A DNA stretch of 64,000 nt from Colidextribacter sp. OB.20. Its GTDB lineage: Bacteria > Bacillota > Clostridia > Oscillospirales > Oscillospiraceae. This document shows positions 50,184 to 58,290 of the stretch, piece by piece; positions within the stretch are counted from its first letter, which is position 1; every line of letters starts with the position of its first letter. A model generated the notes under the pieces. That model was not told the origin of the DNA. It saw nothing but the letters and a program-made list of their open reading frames with translations, and ran no database searches. The translations under genes and the position numbers were made by a program. The stretch spans positions 1-64,000 of the forward strand of contig NZ_QWKG01000017.1 in the NCBI RefSeq assembly GCF_009911595.1, read 5' to 3'.

Positions 50184-51062
50184 ATGATCTACCTGACCCG
50201 TTTTTCCCTCCCAGGCGAGGGGGCGGAGCTGAGTTTTCTCGGAAACAGCCGGGAGAATAAGCGCACCTGCTACACCAGCCGCTACCCCTTCGGCGTCTTT
50301 CTCAGCCGGGGAGCCCTGACTCTGAAGCTGGAGCCCGTCACCATCCTCTGCGGGGGCAACGGCAGCGGCAAGACCACCATTCTGAACCTGATGGGGGAGA
50401 AGCTGGGCCTGAGCCGGGGGACGGTGTTCAACCGCAGCTCCTTCTTTGAAGACTACCTGGAGCTGTGCCGGGCGGAGACCGCCCCCGCCTTCCGGGATGC
50501 GAAGGAGAACAGCCGGGTCATCACCAGCGACGACGTGTTCGACTATCTGCTGGACCTGCGGTACATGAACGAAAACATCGACCACCGCCGCCGGGAGCTG
50601 CTGGAGGAGTACGCCGACGCCCGATACGCCAAATTCCAGATGCGGTCCATGGAGGACGTGGACAGGCTGCGCCAGGTGGTGGATGCCCAGCGCAGGACCG
50701 GCTCCCGGTATGTCCGGGATCGGGTGATGAACGACGTGGTGGAGAAGTCCAACGGGGAGAGCGCTTTCGCCTTTTTCACAAAGGAGATTCAGGAGGGGGG
50801 CCTGTACCTGCTGGATGAGCCGGAGAACAGCCTGTCCCCCAGGCTTCAGCGGGAGCTAGTGTCCTTTCTGGAGGACTCTGTCCGGTTTTACCGCTGTCAG
50901 TTTGTTATCTCCACCCACTCGCCCTTTCTGCTGGCTATGAGGGAGGCCAAAATCTATGATTTGGACAGCGCTCCGGTCCAGCCCTGCTCCTGGACCGAGC
51001 TGGAGCACATCCGGACCTACTGGCAGTTCTTTCAGGAGCACCGCGGGGAGTTTGAGACATAA
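50184..51062 (+). CDS. AAA-family ATPase (ABC-type fold), chromosomal
   Basis: The 292-residue soluble ATPase has Walker A GGNGSGKT at about residues 57-64 and Walker B GLYLLDEPENSLSP, with the His-switch in FVISTHSPFLL. The insert between them is short and helical, so it resembles the AAA_21/RecF-like family often annotated as 'AAA family ATPase'. No partner nuclease or phosphatase is adjacent. GGAGG precedes the ATG. Confidence 0.85.
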   Translation: MIYLTRFSLPGEGAELSFLGNSRENKRTCYTSRYPFGVFLSRGALTLKLEPVTILCGGNGSGKTTILNLMGEKLGLSRGTVFNRSSFFEDYLELCRAETAPAFRDAKENSRVITSDDVFDYLLDLRYMNENIDHRRRELLEEYADARYAKFQMRSMEDVDRLRQVVDAQRRTGSRYVRDRVMNDVVEKSNGESAFAFFTKEIQEGGLYLLDEPENSLSPRLQRELVSFLEDSVRFYRCQFVISTHSPFLLAMREAKIYDLDSAPVQPCSWTELEHIRTYWQFFQEHRGEFET

Positions 51063-51065
51063 AAG

Positions 51066-51094
51066 CAGCCGCCTTTCCCTTGGAAAGCCGGCTG
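51066..51094. terminator. Bidirectional terminator between the ATPase gene and rnc
   Basis: CAGCCG (51066-51071) pairs with CGGCTG (51089-51094) and CTTTCC with GGAAAG inside, with A- and T-rich flanks on both sides. Confidence 0.75.
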
Positions 51095-51103
51095 TTTATC
51101 ATC

Positions 51104-51772
51104 TTATTGCAGCGTCTGAATCGCGGCCTGGGCGGCCATCTGCTCGGCCTCCTTCTTGCTGTGGCCCGAGCCGGAGCCGATGGTCCTGCCGTTTAGGGTG
51201 ACCTCCACAAAGAAGCGTTTGTTGTGGTCGGGGCCCTCCTCGCCCACCAGGCGGTACTGGAGAACCTGGCCGCTCTCCCGCTGGACCAGCTCCTGAAGGG
51301 AGGTCTTGTGGTCCCGGGGCTTGGCAAGCCCGGCCACCTCCCGGCTGAGGACAAATTTTTGGATAAACTTTCGGGCTGAGCCAATGCCGCCGTCCAGGTA
51401 GATGGCGGCCAGGACTGCCTCCACGGCGTCGGCCTGGATGGAGGGGCGCTCCCGGCCTCCGCCGGAGCTCTCTCCCTTGCCCAGGCGCAGATACTCCCCC
51501 AGACCCAGCTCCCGGGCGACCTCCACCAGGCTCTCCTCACACACCAGGGCGGCCCGGGTACGGGTCAGATCGCCCTCCGGGAGGTCGGGGTGATTGCGGT
51601 ACAGGTGGTCGGCCACCACCATGCCCAGAACGGAATCCCCCAAAAATTCCAGCCGCTCGTTGCTGGGCAGCTTCCCGCGGCTCTCGTTGGCCCGGGAGCT
51701 GTGGGTCAGGGCATTCTCCAGCAGAGCGGGGTCCTGAAAGGTATATCCAAGCTTTTGTTCCAATTCAGTCAT
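51104..51772 (-). CDS. rnc: Ribonuclease III
   Basis: The 222-residue enzyme cleaves double-stranded RNA. The catalytic domain has ERLEFLGDSVLGMVVADHLY with the conserved Glu/Asp, and AVEAVLAAIYLDGG with the second acidic pair. The C-terminal dsRNA-binding domain (about 150-222) has NKRFFVEVTLNGRTIGSGSG and SKKEAEQMAAQAA. The ATG follows AAGGAG. It lies downstream of acpP, as in many Firmicutes; the usual smc-ftsY genes are not here. A strong hairpin stands 54 bases upstream. Confidence 0.96.
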   Translation of the reverse strand: MTELEQKLGYTFQDPALLENALTHSSRANESRGKLPSNERLEFLGDSVLGMVVADHLYRNHPDLPEGDLTRTRAALVCEESLVEVARELGLGEYLRLGKGESSGGGRERPSIQADAVEAVLAAIYLDGGIGSARKFIQKFVLSREVAGLAKPRDHKTSLQELVQRESGQVLQYRLVGEEGPDHNKRFFVEVTLNGRTIGSGSGHSKKEAEQMAAQAAIQTLQ

Positions 51773-51825
51773 GGTAAACTCCTTAGAGTCCGCCGGAAGA
51801 AAACCGCCCGGCAGGTCACAGCAGT

Positions 51826-51850
51826 GGAACTCCGCCTAAGGCGGAGTTCC
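51826..51850 (-). other. Perfect 11-bp hairpin between acpP and rnc
   Basis: GGAACTCCGCC (51826-51836) pairs without mismatch with GGCGGAGTTCC (51840-51850) around a 3-base loop. No T-tract follows in the direction of transcription, so it is not a simple terminator. It could be an mRNA processing or stability site. Confidence 0.6.
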
Positions 51851-51859
51851 GTCAATTTG

Positions 51860-52093
51860 TCAGTCGATCTTATTCTGGAGGAAGTGGACCAGGTCGCCCA
51901 CCGTTCTGATGGCGGAGGCCTCCTCCTCGTCCAGCTCCTCTATTCCAAATTCTTCTTCCAATGCCATTGAGAGGTCCACAATGTCCACAGAGTCCGCATT
52001 CAGGTCGTCGGTAAAAGAGGTTTCCAGGGTGATGCTGTCAGCGTCAACATTGAATTGCTCGGCAATCAGAGCAGCCAGCTTTTCAAAGATCAT
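51860..52093 (-). CDS. acpP: Acyl carrier protein
   Basis: The 77-residue carrier of fatty acid synthesis has its phosphopantetheine attachment at Ser35, in DDLNADSVDIVDLSMALEE. DSV replaces the more usual DSL, which is tolerated in clostridial ACPs. The ATG at 52093 follows AAGGAG. It is transcribed with rnc from the consensus promoter at 52140-52168. Other fab genes are not adjacent. Confidence 0.93.
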   Translation of the reverse strand: MIFEKLAALIAEQFNVDADSITLETSFTDDLNADSVDIVDLSMALEEEFGIEELDEEEASAIRTVGDLVHFLQNKID

Positions 52094-52139
52094 AACAAGT
52101 CGCTCCTTCTGTTTTGTGTCTGCATACTTTCCTGCCCTT

Positions 52140-52168
52140 ATCATAGGAGTATTCCTTTAAACTGTCAA
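52140..52168 (-). promoter_or_regulatory. Promoter of acpP-rnc
   Basis: TTGACA (52168-52163), a 17-base spacer and TATGAT (52145-52140) on the minus strand. Confidence 0.87.
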
Positions 52169-52178
52169 TAGGTTTTTT

Positions 52179-53615
52179 TCATTTTATGCATTTTGACCGG
52201 GGAATCCTCCGGACAGGCCCTCCAGATTGGTGAGGAAGAAGAGCAAACGCCTGGGGCGCAAGGCATAGCAGGGCTGTCAAATTGGGAAAGGCCATCATCG
52301 CGTTGCACAAATCGGTGAGCGCCCAGACCTGCCCGGGCTCCCAGACGGCCCCCAGAACGGTGCATCCCAGAAAGGCCGCGCGGTATAAAAGGGAAAAAAC
52401 AGCCAAAATTCTGTTTGGTTCTTTTTCTTTCAAGAAAAAGAACGAAAGACACTGCTCCCCATAGTAGCTCCAGCCCAGAATGGAGGAGAAGGCGAACAGC
52501 AGCAGGGACAGGGCGGTTACCAGCTCGCCAGTCCGGCCCAAAGCGCTGCCGAAGGCGGCGGCGGTGAGGGGTGCGCCCGTCAGTCCCGTGGGGGAGAGGG
52601 GCAGTCCGCTGACCAGGATAGCCAGGGCGGTGACGGTGCACACCAGTATGGTGGAGAGGAAAACCTCAAAAATGCCCCACATGCCCTGCTGAGCGGGGGC
52701 TGTCCGGGCGGCCCCGTGGGCCATGGCGGAGGTGCCCAGACCGGCCTCGTTGGTGAATACCCCACGGGCCACCCCGTACCGCAGGGCGGCCGCCAGCGTC
52801 CAGCCTGCCCCGCCTCCGGCGGCCGCGGCGGGGGAGAGGGCACAGGAGAAAATCAGCCCCAGAGCACGGGGGATGCTGCTCCAGTGAAACAGAAGAACCA
52901 GCGCACCGCTGCCCAGATAGAGGGCCGCCATAACGGGCACCAGGGCGGAGGACACTGCTGCGATCCGTCCCAGCCCGCCCAGCATCACCAGCCCGGCCAG
53001 CAGGGCGGTGACCAGCCCTACAGCCGGCCGGGGACAGCCGAAGGCGGCCTCCAGGCTGGAGGCGATGGAGGAGGACTGGACCAGATTTCCTCCCGCCAGG
53101 GTGGCGGGGATGCCGGCCAGGCAGAAGCAGGCGGCCAGGACAGGGGAGCCCAGCCCGTCCCGGAGGTAGTACATGGGCCCGCCCCGGAGCCCGCCCTCCG
53201 GCCCGGGGCGCTGGTACTGCACCGCCAGCAGCTTCTCCCCGAAGGAGGTCATCATCCCCAGCAGGGCGGACACCCACATCCAAAACACCGCCCCCGGCCC
53301 GCCCAGGGTCAGGGCGGCGGCCACCCCGGCGATGGAGCCGGTGCCCATGGTGGAGGCAAGGGCGGTGGCCAGGGCCTGGAGGGGGGACAGCCCGCCGCCC
53401 CGCCCCTTCTGCCTGCGGAGCAGCGACCCCGCTGTCGCCTGCCACCAGGTCCGAAAGCCGAAAATTTGAAACCACCCGGAGCCCACGGAGTACACCAGCC
53501 CGGTCAGCAGAAACAGCCCCAGCAGCCAGGGGTTCCACAGGGCGTCCGCCGCCCGCGACAAAAAATCCACCGCATACCACCTCAATGAGTGATATGCGGC
53601 GGAAATCAAGGACAT
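52179..53615 (-). CDS. Sodium:alanine symporter (AGCS family)
   Basis: The 478-residue membrane transporter has about eleven helices. AGCS hallmarks are ALATALASTMGTGSIAGVAAAL, GPGAVFWMWVSALLGM, GGLRGGPMYYLRDGLG and VFTNEAGLGTSAMAHGAART. It couples uptake of alanine or glycine to sodium. The ATG has GGAG 5 bases upstream and sits 3 bases beyond the stop of the preceding gene, so the two are co-transcribed. The C-terminal tail after the last helix is short. Confidence 0.94.
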   Translation of the reverse strand: MSLISAAYHSLRWYAVDFLSRAADALWNPWLLGLFLLTGLVYSVGSGWFQIFGFRTWWQATAGSLLRRQKGRGGGLSPLQALATALASTMGTGSIAGVAAALTLGGPGAVFWMWVSALLGMMTSFGEKLLAVQYQRPGPEGGLRGGPMYYLRDGLGSPVLAACFCLAGIPATLAGGNLVQSSSIASSLEAAFGCPRPAVGLVTALLAGLVMLGGLGRIAAVSSALVPVMAALYLGSGALVLLFHWSSIPRALGLIFSCALSPAAAAGGGAGWTLAAALRYGVARGVFTNEAGLGTSAMAHGAARTAPAQQGMWGIFEVFLSTILVCTVTALAILVSGLPLSPTGLTGAPLTAAAFGSALGRTGELVTALSLLLFAFSSILGWSYYGEQCLSFFFLKEKEPNRILAVFSLLYRAAFLGCTVLGAVWEPGQVWALTDLCNAMMAFPNLTALLCLAPQAFALLPHQSGGPVRRIPRSKCIK

Positions 53616-53617
53616 GA

Positions 53618-54058
53618 TTACTCCATTATTTTTCTGTCTATTTCCTCCTCTATTGATATCTCCTCGTCAATGTATGCCTCAGCCTCCGGACTGATATATC
53701 CCGTTGTTTCCCGTTCAATATCCTCCAGTACCTGTCGCTGGATGCCTCTGGAGCGCTGGAGCATATTGTAAAGCACATCTCTATCTAAGGGCCTGGTGTT
53801 CCAGGGACCAGGGGTGTTCCGACTCTCCTCAAAGAGCTCCGTTTCAATGCCTGCCTTGTCAAATTCCCGAAGCATTTTTACGGCTTCCCGCTCCCCGTCC
53901 TGCTTCAGCATGTCGGACAGATATACATAGTCATGGGCTTGTATTTTGCTCCGCAGATCCCCGAGGGAGGTGTTGGGAAAATGCTTTCTTAGTAGCTTCA
54001 AGGCAGCCGCGTCTGCCGTGGTACTTTTCAGCTTGATGCCGCATCTGTACTCAAACAT
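53618..54058 (-). CDS. Hypothetical protein in the symporter operon
   Basis: The 146-residue soluble protein has an acidic tail (AYIDEEISIEEEIDRKIME) and a basic helical core. The KLLRKHFPNTSLGDLRSKI segment recalls a small helical adaptor. No signal peptide or known domain is seen. The ATG at 54058 has AGGAG 7 bases ahead; the longer open frame upstream has no ribosome site. It may regulate or accompany the symporter, but this is only position-based. Confidence 0.65.
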   Translation of the reverse strand: MFEYRCGIKLKSTTADAAALKLLRKHFPNTSLGDLRSKIQAHDYVYLSDMLKQDGEREAVKMLREFDKAGIETELFEESRNTPGPWNTRPLDRDVLYNMLQRSRGIQRQVLEDIERETTGYISPEAEAYIDEEISIEEEIDRKIME

Positions 54059-54104
54059 AGCGATACTCCTGACAATGAATTTTGATGAAATAAGATGGCG
54101 GAGG

Positions 54105-55265
54105 CTATCCTGCTTCCTCCTTGTCCATAAACAGCTCATGGACATTGTTGTTTTTGAACATGCTCCGCATGGCGTAATACCGCTCATGGGTCCTCCAGCC
54201 CTGGTCGATGGAGCCCTCGCCGTTGCGGACGATTTTGGCATCGGGGTAGGTCTCCCTCAGCTGTTGGTAGTCGCGGTAGGGAATCCGGGTGTGCTCCATC
54301 CACAGCCGCTCCAGGTTGGGCAGGTTGTAGAGGTAGGTGGCGTCGCTGACCCGGTTGTAGCTGATATTCAGGTCCTTGAGGTTGGGGGTGTACTGCAAAA
54401 AGCTCAGGTCGGTGACATAGCCCACAAAGAACTCCAGGTACTCCAGCTTGGGGGTGTACTGAATCCAGGACAGGTCCTTTACCTGGTTATCCACCGCGAT
54501 GAGAATCTTCAGATTGGGCATGTACTGGAGGAAGGACCAGTCGTGAACCCGGTTGTGCCCCAGGTCCAGGGCCACCAGGTCGGTGCAGTACCGCAGGTAC
54601 TGGGCGTCCTCGTCGTAGAGGAAGAAGGTCTGGGCACAGGTCTTCATGGTGGAGAAGGCTACCACGTCGGTGCGGAAGGTCCAGTGGTGCCACACGATCT
54701 CCCAGATCATGCGGATGTCGGGGAAGGTATCCTGGAGGGCGGCGTACTCTGCGTTGGTGAAGCCGGTCTTGCACAGGTCCACCCAGGTCAAACAGGGGAG
54801 CACCTCAAAAATCTCGTACAGGTTCACCCCCTGACCGGCCAGGTCGTGGCCCGACAGGTCCAGCGCCGCCATGTCAGGGGTCACGATCTCGCCGTCCACG
54901 TCCAGCTGCCACATTACCGACCTGCCCTGACACCGGGCGGTCACGTCCTTGATCTGGGGGACGGTGAGTTGGTAGCCGGTCAGGTCGATCTGTCCTCCCA
55001 GGTCCCCCTGGCGTTCCGCCTCGTCCAACACCTGACTGTAGGTCACCGGCGTCCCTGACGTCAGAGCTGTGACCTCCACATTGACCTCCTCCGGGATGCC
55101 GGAGCGGTCCAGGGTATAGGGGGGAGGCGGGGGAGGCTCCGGAGCGGGCAGGGAGGCGGAGCCGGAGTTGGAGAGGGGGGCGCCTGAGGGGGCCGCGTCC
55201 CCTTGACCGCAGCCACAGAGCAGTACCGTCGTCAGGGCGGCCAGCAGGATAAAGGTTTTTCTCAT
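54105..55265 (-). CDS. Leucine-rich-repeat lipoprotein
   Basis: The 386-residue secreted lipoprotein has a signal ending in LLCGCGQ, with lipidated C19, and a Ser/Pro-rich linker (APEPPPPPPYTLDRS). The repeat domain has irregular LRR units of about 22-24 residues, with cores such as LVALDLGHNRVHDWSFLQY, LKILIAVDNQVKDLSWIQY and LKDLNISYNRVSDATYLYN. It resembles SDS22-type LRR proteins, which bind other proteins at the cell surface. The ATG at 55265 follows AAAGGAGG. Confidence 0.88.
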   Translation of the reverse strand: MRKTFILLAALTTVLLCGCGQGDAAPSGAPLSNSGSASLPAPEPPPPPPYTLDRSGIPEEVNVEVTALTSGTPVTYSQVLDEAERQGDLGGQIDLTGYQLTVPQIKDVTARCQGRSVMWQLDVDGEIVTPDMAALDLSGHDLAGQGVNLYEIFEVLPCLTWVDLCKTGFTNAEYAALQDTFPDIRMIWEIVWHHWTFRTDVVAFSTMKTCAQTFFLYDEDAQYLRYCTDLVALDLGHNRVHDWSFLQYMPNLKILIAVDNQVKDLSWIQYTPKLEYLEFFVGYVTDLSFLQYTPNLKDLNISYNRVSDATYLYNLPNLERLWMEHTRIPYRDYQQLRETYPDAKIVRNGEGSIDQGWRTHERYYAMRSMFKNNNVHELFMDKEEAG

Positions 55266-55287
55266 TTCTGCATCCTCCTTTTTCGTC

Positions 55288-55316
55288 ATTATACACCAGA
55301 TTCATGGGTATTTCTA
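55288..55316 (-). promoter_or_regulatory. Possible promoter of the LRR lipoprotein
   Basis: TATAAT (55293-55288) with a poor TAGAAA -35 (55316-55311) after 17 bases, 23 bases before the start codon. Confidence 0.5.
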
Positions 55317-55345
55317 CCCCTGAAAAGGGAAAAACGCAAAAATAA

Positions 55346-55374
55346 AAAGGGGCTGTCGGCTGGACGGCCCCTTT
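55346..55374 (-). terminator. Terminator of the amino-acid transporter operon
   Basis: GCCCCTTT (55367-55374) pairs with AAAGGGGC (55346-55353). On the minus strand the stem is followed by TTTATTTTT. Confidence 0.85.
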
Positions 55375-55382
55375 CGGGTTGA

Positions 55383-56105
55383 TTACAGTACCTTGGACAA
55401 AAACAGCTGGGTCCGGGGGTTCTGGGGGTGGTCGAAGAAGGCGTGGGGCTCATTCTGCTCCAGAATGTGGCCGCTGTCCATGAAGAGGACCCGGCTGCCC
55501 ACCTCTCGGGCGAAGCCCATCTCGTGGGTGACAACCACCATGGTCATGCCGTCCCGGGCCAGCTCCTTCATCACGTCCAGCACCTCGCCCACCATCTCGG
55601 GGTCCAGGGCGGAGGTGGGCTCGTCAAAGAGCATGACCTTGGGCTTCATGGCCAGGGCCCGGACGATGGCGATGCGCTGCTTCTGGCCGCCGGACAGCTG
55701 GTTGGGGTAGGATTCCGCCTTGTCAGCCAGGTCCACCCGCTTGAGCAGGGTATCGGCCACCTCGTCGGCCTCGGCCTGGCTCATCAGCTTGGTCTGAACC
55801 GGGGCCAGGGTGATGTTTTTCCGGATGGTCATATTGGGAAAGAGGTTGAAGTGCTGAAACACCATGCCCATCTTCTGGCGGACCTGGTCGATCTTCACCT
55901 TGGGGTCGGTGATGACGGTGTCCTCAAAGGTGATGGTCCCCGCCGTGGGGGTCTCCAGCAGGTTGAGGCAGCGCAGGAAGGTGGACTTGCCCGACCCGGA
56001 GGGGCCGATCACAACCACCTTTTCTCCGGGACTGATGTGCTCGGAGATGTTGTCCAGCACCAGGTGGTCGCCAAAGGACTTGGACAGATTTTTAACGTCG
56101 ATCAC
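55383..56105 (-). CDS. Polar amino-acid ABC transporter ATP-binding protein
   Basis: The 240-residue ATPase has Walker A GPSGSGKS at 34-41, Q-loop [13 protein letters not shown], signature [15 protein letters not shown] and Walker [15 protein letters not shown]. It is the GlnQ/HisP type that powers polar amino-acid import. The GTG at 56105 follows GGAGG with 10-base spacing. The first codons overlap the end of the permease gene by 14 bases. Confidence 0.93.
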   Translation of the reverse strand: MIDVKNLSKSFGDHLVLDNISEHISPGEKVVVIGPSGSGKSTFLRCLNLLETPTAGTITFEDTVITDPKVKIDQVRQKMGMVFQHFNLFPNMTIRKNITLAPVQTKLMSQAEADEVADTLLKRVDLADKAESYPNQLSGGQKQRIAIVRALAMKPKVMLFDEPTSALDPEMVGEVLDVMKELARDGMTMVVVTHEMGFAREVGSRVLFMDSGHILEQNEPHAFFDHPQNPRTQLFLSKVL

Positions 56106-56787
56106 TTTGACGCAGCCTCCCCTCAATGATTTTGATGATGAATGTGAGCAGATAGACAATAGCCAGGTAGAACAGGGCGGCCACCGACATGGGGGCCAGG
56201 TAGTTTGCCAGATTCTGTCCGCTGCCCACGTTCTTTGCGGCGGCAGTCAGGTCGTACATGCCGATCATGCTGACAATGGAGGTCTCCTTAATCAGGGCAA
56301 TCAGCTCGTTGCCGATGGAGGGAATCACATTCTTGATAGCCTGGGGGATGACGATGTACCACATAGTCGCAGCGGAGGACAGACCCAGGGAGCGCCCGGC
56401 CTCCGTCTGCCCGATGTCCACGGAGAGGATGCCGCCCCGGATGTTCTCCGACACATAGGCCCCGGAGTTGATGCCGAAGGCGATGATGGCGGTGACCACC
56501 AGGGGGAAGCCCCGGATGGCAAAGACTACAAAGGCCATGATAAACAGCTGGAGGGCCATGGGGGTGCCCCGCACCACGGTGACATAGAGGGCGCAGATCA
56601 GCTTGGGTATCTTCATCAGCGGGTTTTTCGACTTGGCCAGCCCCACCAGGGCCACAATGGTCCCCAGGATCAGGCCAAGCACCGCCGCGCCGACGGAGAT
56701 AGCGAGAGTCATGCGCAGGCCGGTCAGCATGCTGTCCAGATATTTGGCGTTGGTAAAGATCAGGGTGAATTTCTCAAAAAAGGTCAT
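56092..56787 (-). CDS. Polar amino-acid ABC transporter permease
   Basis: The 231-residue membrane protein has about five helices and the HEQM-type permease signature [19 protein letters not shown], followed by [20 protein letters not shown] (the EAA loop that docks the ATPase). It forms the channel of a glutamine/polar amino-acid importer. The ATG at 56787 has AGAGGG upstream. A family A repeat and a hairpin separate it from the binding-protein gene. Confidence 0.93.
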   Translation of the reverse strand: MTFFEKFTLIFTNAKYLDSMLTGLRMTLAISVGAAVLGLILGTIVALVGLAKSKNPLMKIPKLICALYVTVVRGTPMALQLFIMAFVVFAIRGFPLVVTAIIAFGINSGAYVSENIRGGILSVDIGQTEAGRSLGLSSAATMWYIVIPQAIKNVIPSIGNELIALIKETSIVSMIGMYDLTAAAKNVGSGQNLANYLAPMSVAALFYLAIVYLLTFIIKIIEGRLRQSDRR

Positions 56788-56826
56788 GTGATTCCCTCTT
56801 TCCGCTGTAATGCCCATAACAGGGCG

Positions 56827-56903
56827 TGTAGGGGCGCACATTGTACGCCCGTGGTCGATTGGCGGCTCCTGCATCGTGGCGGGCGCACAATGTGCGCCCC
56901 TAC
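56827..56903. repeat. Dispersed palindromic repeat family A, copy 6
   Basis: TGTAGGGGCGCACATTGTAC at the left and GCACAATGTGCGCCCCTAC at the right, located inside the amino-acid transporter operon. Confidence 0.87.
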
Positions 56904-56910
56904 GGCAAGC

Positions 56911-56942
56911 GGCGGAACAGTGCCTGAGAGTACCGTTCCGCC
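56911..56942 (-). other. Intergenic hairpin after the binding-protein gene
   Basis: GGCGGAAC (56911-56918) pairs with GTTCCGCC (56935-56942). Hairpins here commonly stabilise the binding-protein mRNA and reduce transcription of the permease; no T-tract is present. Confidence 0.6.
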
Positions 56943-56953
56943 GCAGTATACGC

Positions 56954-57910
56954 TTATTCCAGACCCATGTGCTTCATCACCAGGTCGTTGATGCCGTCCT
57001 TGCCCAGGTCGGCCAGCACGCCGTTGATGGCCGCCAGCAGCTCGTCCTGGCCCTTGGTGACGCAGATGGCGTACTGCTCCTCGGTGGGGAAGGGGGCTTC
57101 TGCACCGTCAACGCCCGCGTCGTAGTACAGGGCGGCGCACTCAAAGCCGCTGTTCTTCTCCACAATGTAGGAGGCGGGCAGGTAATCCACAACTACCACG
57201 TCCACCTGGCCCGCGCCCACGGCGTCCGCCGCCAGCTGGGCGCTGTCGTAGCGGGTCTCCTCGGCGCCGGTGTTGAGAAGGACGCCGTCCCGGCCCAGGT
57301 CGTAGTCGTCGCCGTCAGCGGCGTTGATCTCCATGTCCACATAGATATCGCCGGTGGTGTCGGCCTGGACGCCGATCTTCTTGCCGGCCAGGGAGTCCCA
57401 GAGGATGTAGCTCACGTCGCCGTCAGCTCCGTCGGGGGTCATGGAACCGGCGGGATAGATCACATACTGCACGGAGGTGAAGTAGGGGTCGGAGAAGTCC
57501 ACCAGCTCCTTCCGGGAGTCGGTGATGGTAATGCCCGCCGCGCCCACGTCGGCCAGCTTGCCGGCGGAGACGGTGTCGATGATGGTGCCGAACTCCACGT
57601 TGGTGTAGACCACCTTGCGGCCCAGCTTTTCGCCCACCATGTTCATGACGTCTACGTCCACACCCACGATGTCGGTGCCGTCGTAGTACTCAAAGGGGGC
57701 GAAGTAGGCGTTGGTGTACACCGAGATGTCGGCGCCGCCGGAGGGCTGGGCGGCGCTGGAGCCGCTGCCGCCGGCCTGGCTGCCGGAAGCGGAGGAGGGG
57801 GCGCCGGAAGAGGCCCCGCCCTTGTTGGAGCTGTCTGTGCCGTTTCCGCCGCAGGCGGCAATGGACAGAGCCATGGCTGCGGCCATAGCCAGAGCAAAAA
57901 TCTTTTTCAT
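56954..57910 (-). CDS. Amino-acid ABC transporter substrate-binding lipoprotein
   Basis: The 318-residue lipoprotein has a signal ending in SIAAC, lipidated at C20, a Gly/Ser-rich tether (GGASSGAPSSASGSQ) and an SBP_bac_3 domain. Core motifs are FAPFEYYDGTDIVGVDVDVM and AGITITDSRKELVDFSDPYF, then IGVQADTTGD in the second lobe. An insertion with Asp-rich residues (DGDDYDLGRDG) is unusual. The specificity (glutamine, cystine or another polar amino acid) cannot be read off. It is the first gene of the operon. Confidence 0.92.
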   Translation of the reverse strand: MKKIFALAMAAAMALSIAACGGNGTDSSNKGGASSGAPSSASGSQAGGSGSSAAQPSGGADISVYTNAYFAPFEYYDGTDIVGVDVDVMNMVGEKLGRKVVYTNVEFGTIIDTVSAGKLADVGAAGITITDSRKELVDFSDPYFTSVQYVIYPAGSMTPDGADGDVSYILWDSLAGKKIGVQADTTGDIYVDMEINAADGDDYDLGRDGVLLNTGAEETRYDSAQLAADAVGAGQVDVVVVDYLPASYIVEKNSGFECAALYYDAGVDGAEAPFPTEEQYAICVTKGQDELLAAINGVLADLGKDGINDLVMKHMGLE

Positions 57911-57969
57911 TCTAAAAACTCCTTTTCAAACGCTGAATGGATTGGCCCGGTTTCCCGGACGCTGACCTG

Positions 57970-57999
57970 ATTATACGCTGAAAAAATATGCACAGTCAA
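57970..57999 (-). promoter_or_regulatory. Promoter of the amino-acid transporter operon
   Basis: On the minus strand TTGACT (57999-57994), an 18-base spacer and TATAAT (57975-57970), 60 bases before the binding-protein start. Confidence 0.85.
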
Positions 58000-58290
58000 T
58001 AGATAGATATTCAAAAATAGAAAACCAGCTCTATTTTTTTTGTATAAATCGGATAGAGAAGGCATTTTTTTGAAAAATACGGAGGGCAGGGGCCGGGAAG
58101 CGGATGCATAAAAAATGAATATACGAAATAATATTCACAAATTTTCTGCGGCGGAGGGGAACTTGGCGGAGGATTCTGCGTCTATAGAAGAGGAAATTAA
58201 AAAATTATTAAAGATGGAAAAAGCCCCTTGCTTTTTTTGAAAAAGTTGCTATTCTATTCCCTGTCTGTGGATAAAACAGGAGGAAACACT
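58000..58290. other. AT-rich divergent intergenic region
   Basis: Between the transporter promoter and the sulfatase gene I see no gene or repeat. There are A/T runs and two GGAGG-like strings without a following ORF. TTGCTT (58228-58233) with TGC-TATTCT (58250-58255) at 16 bases is the only promoter-like pair for the sulfatase. Confidence 0.5.
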
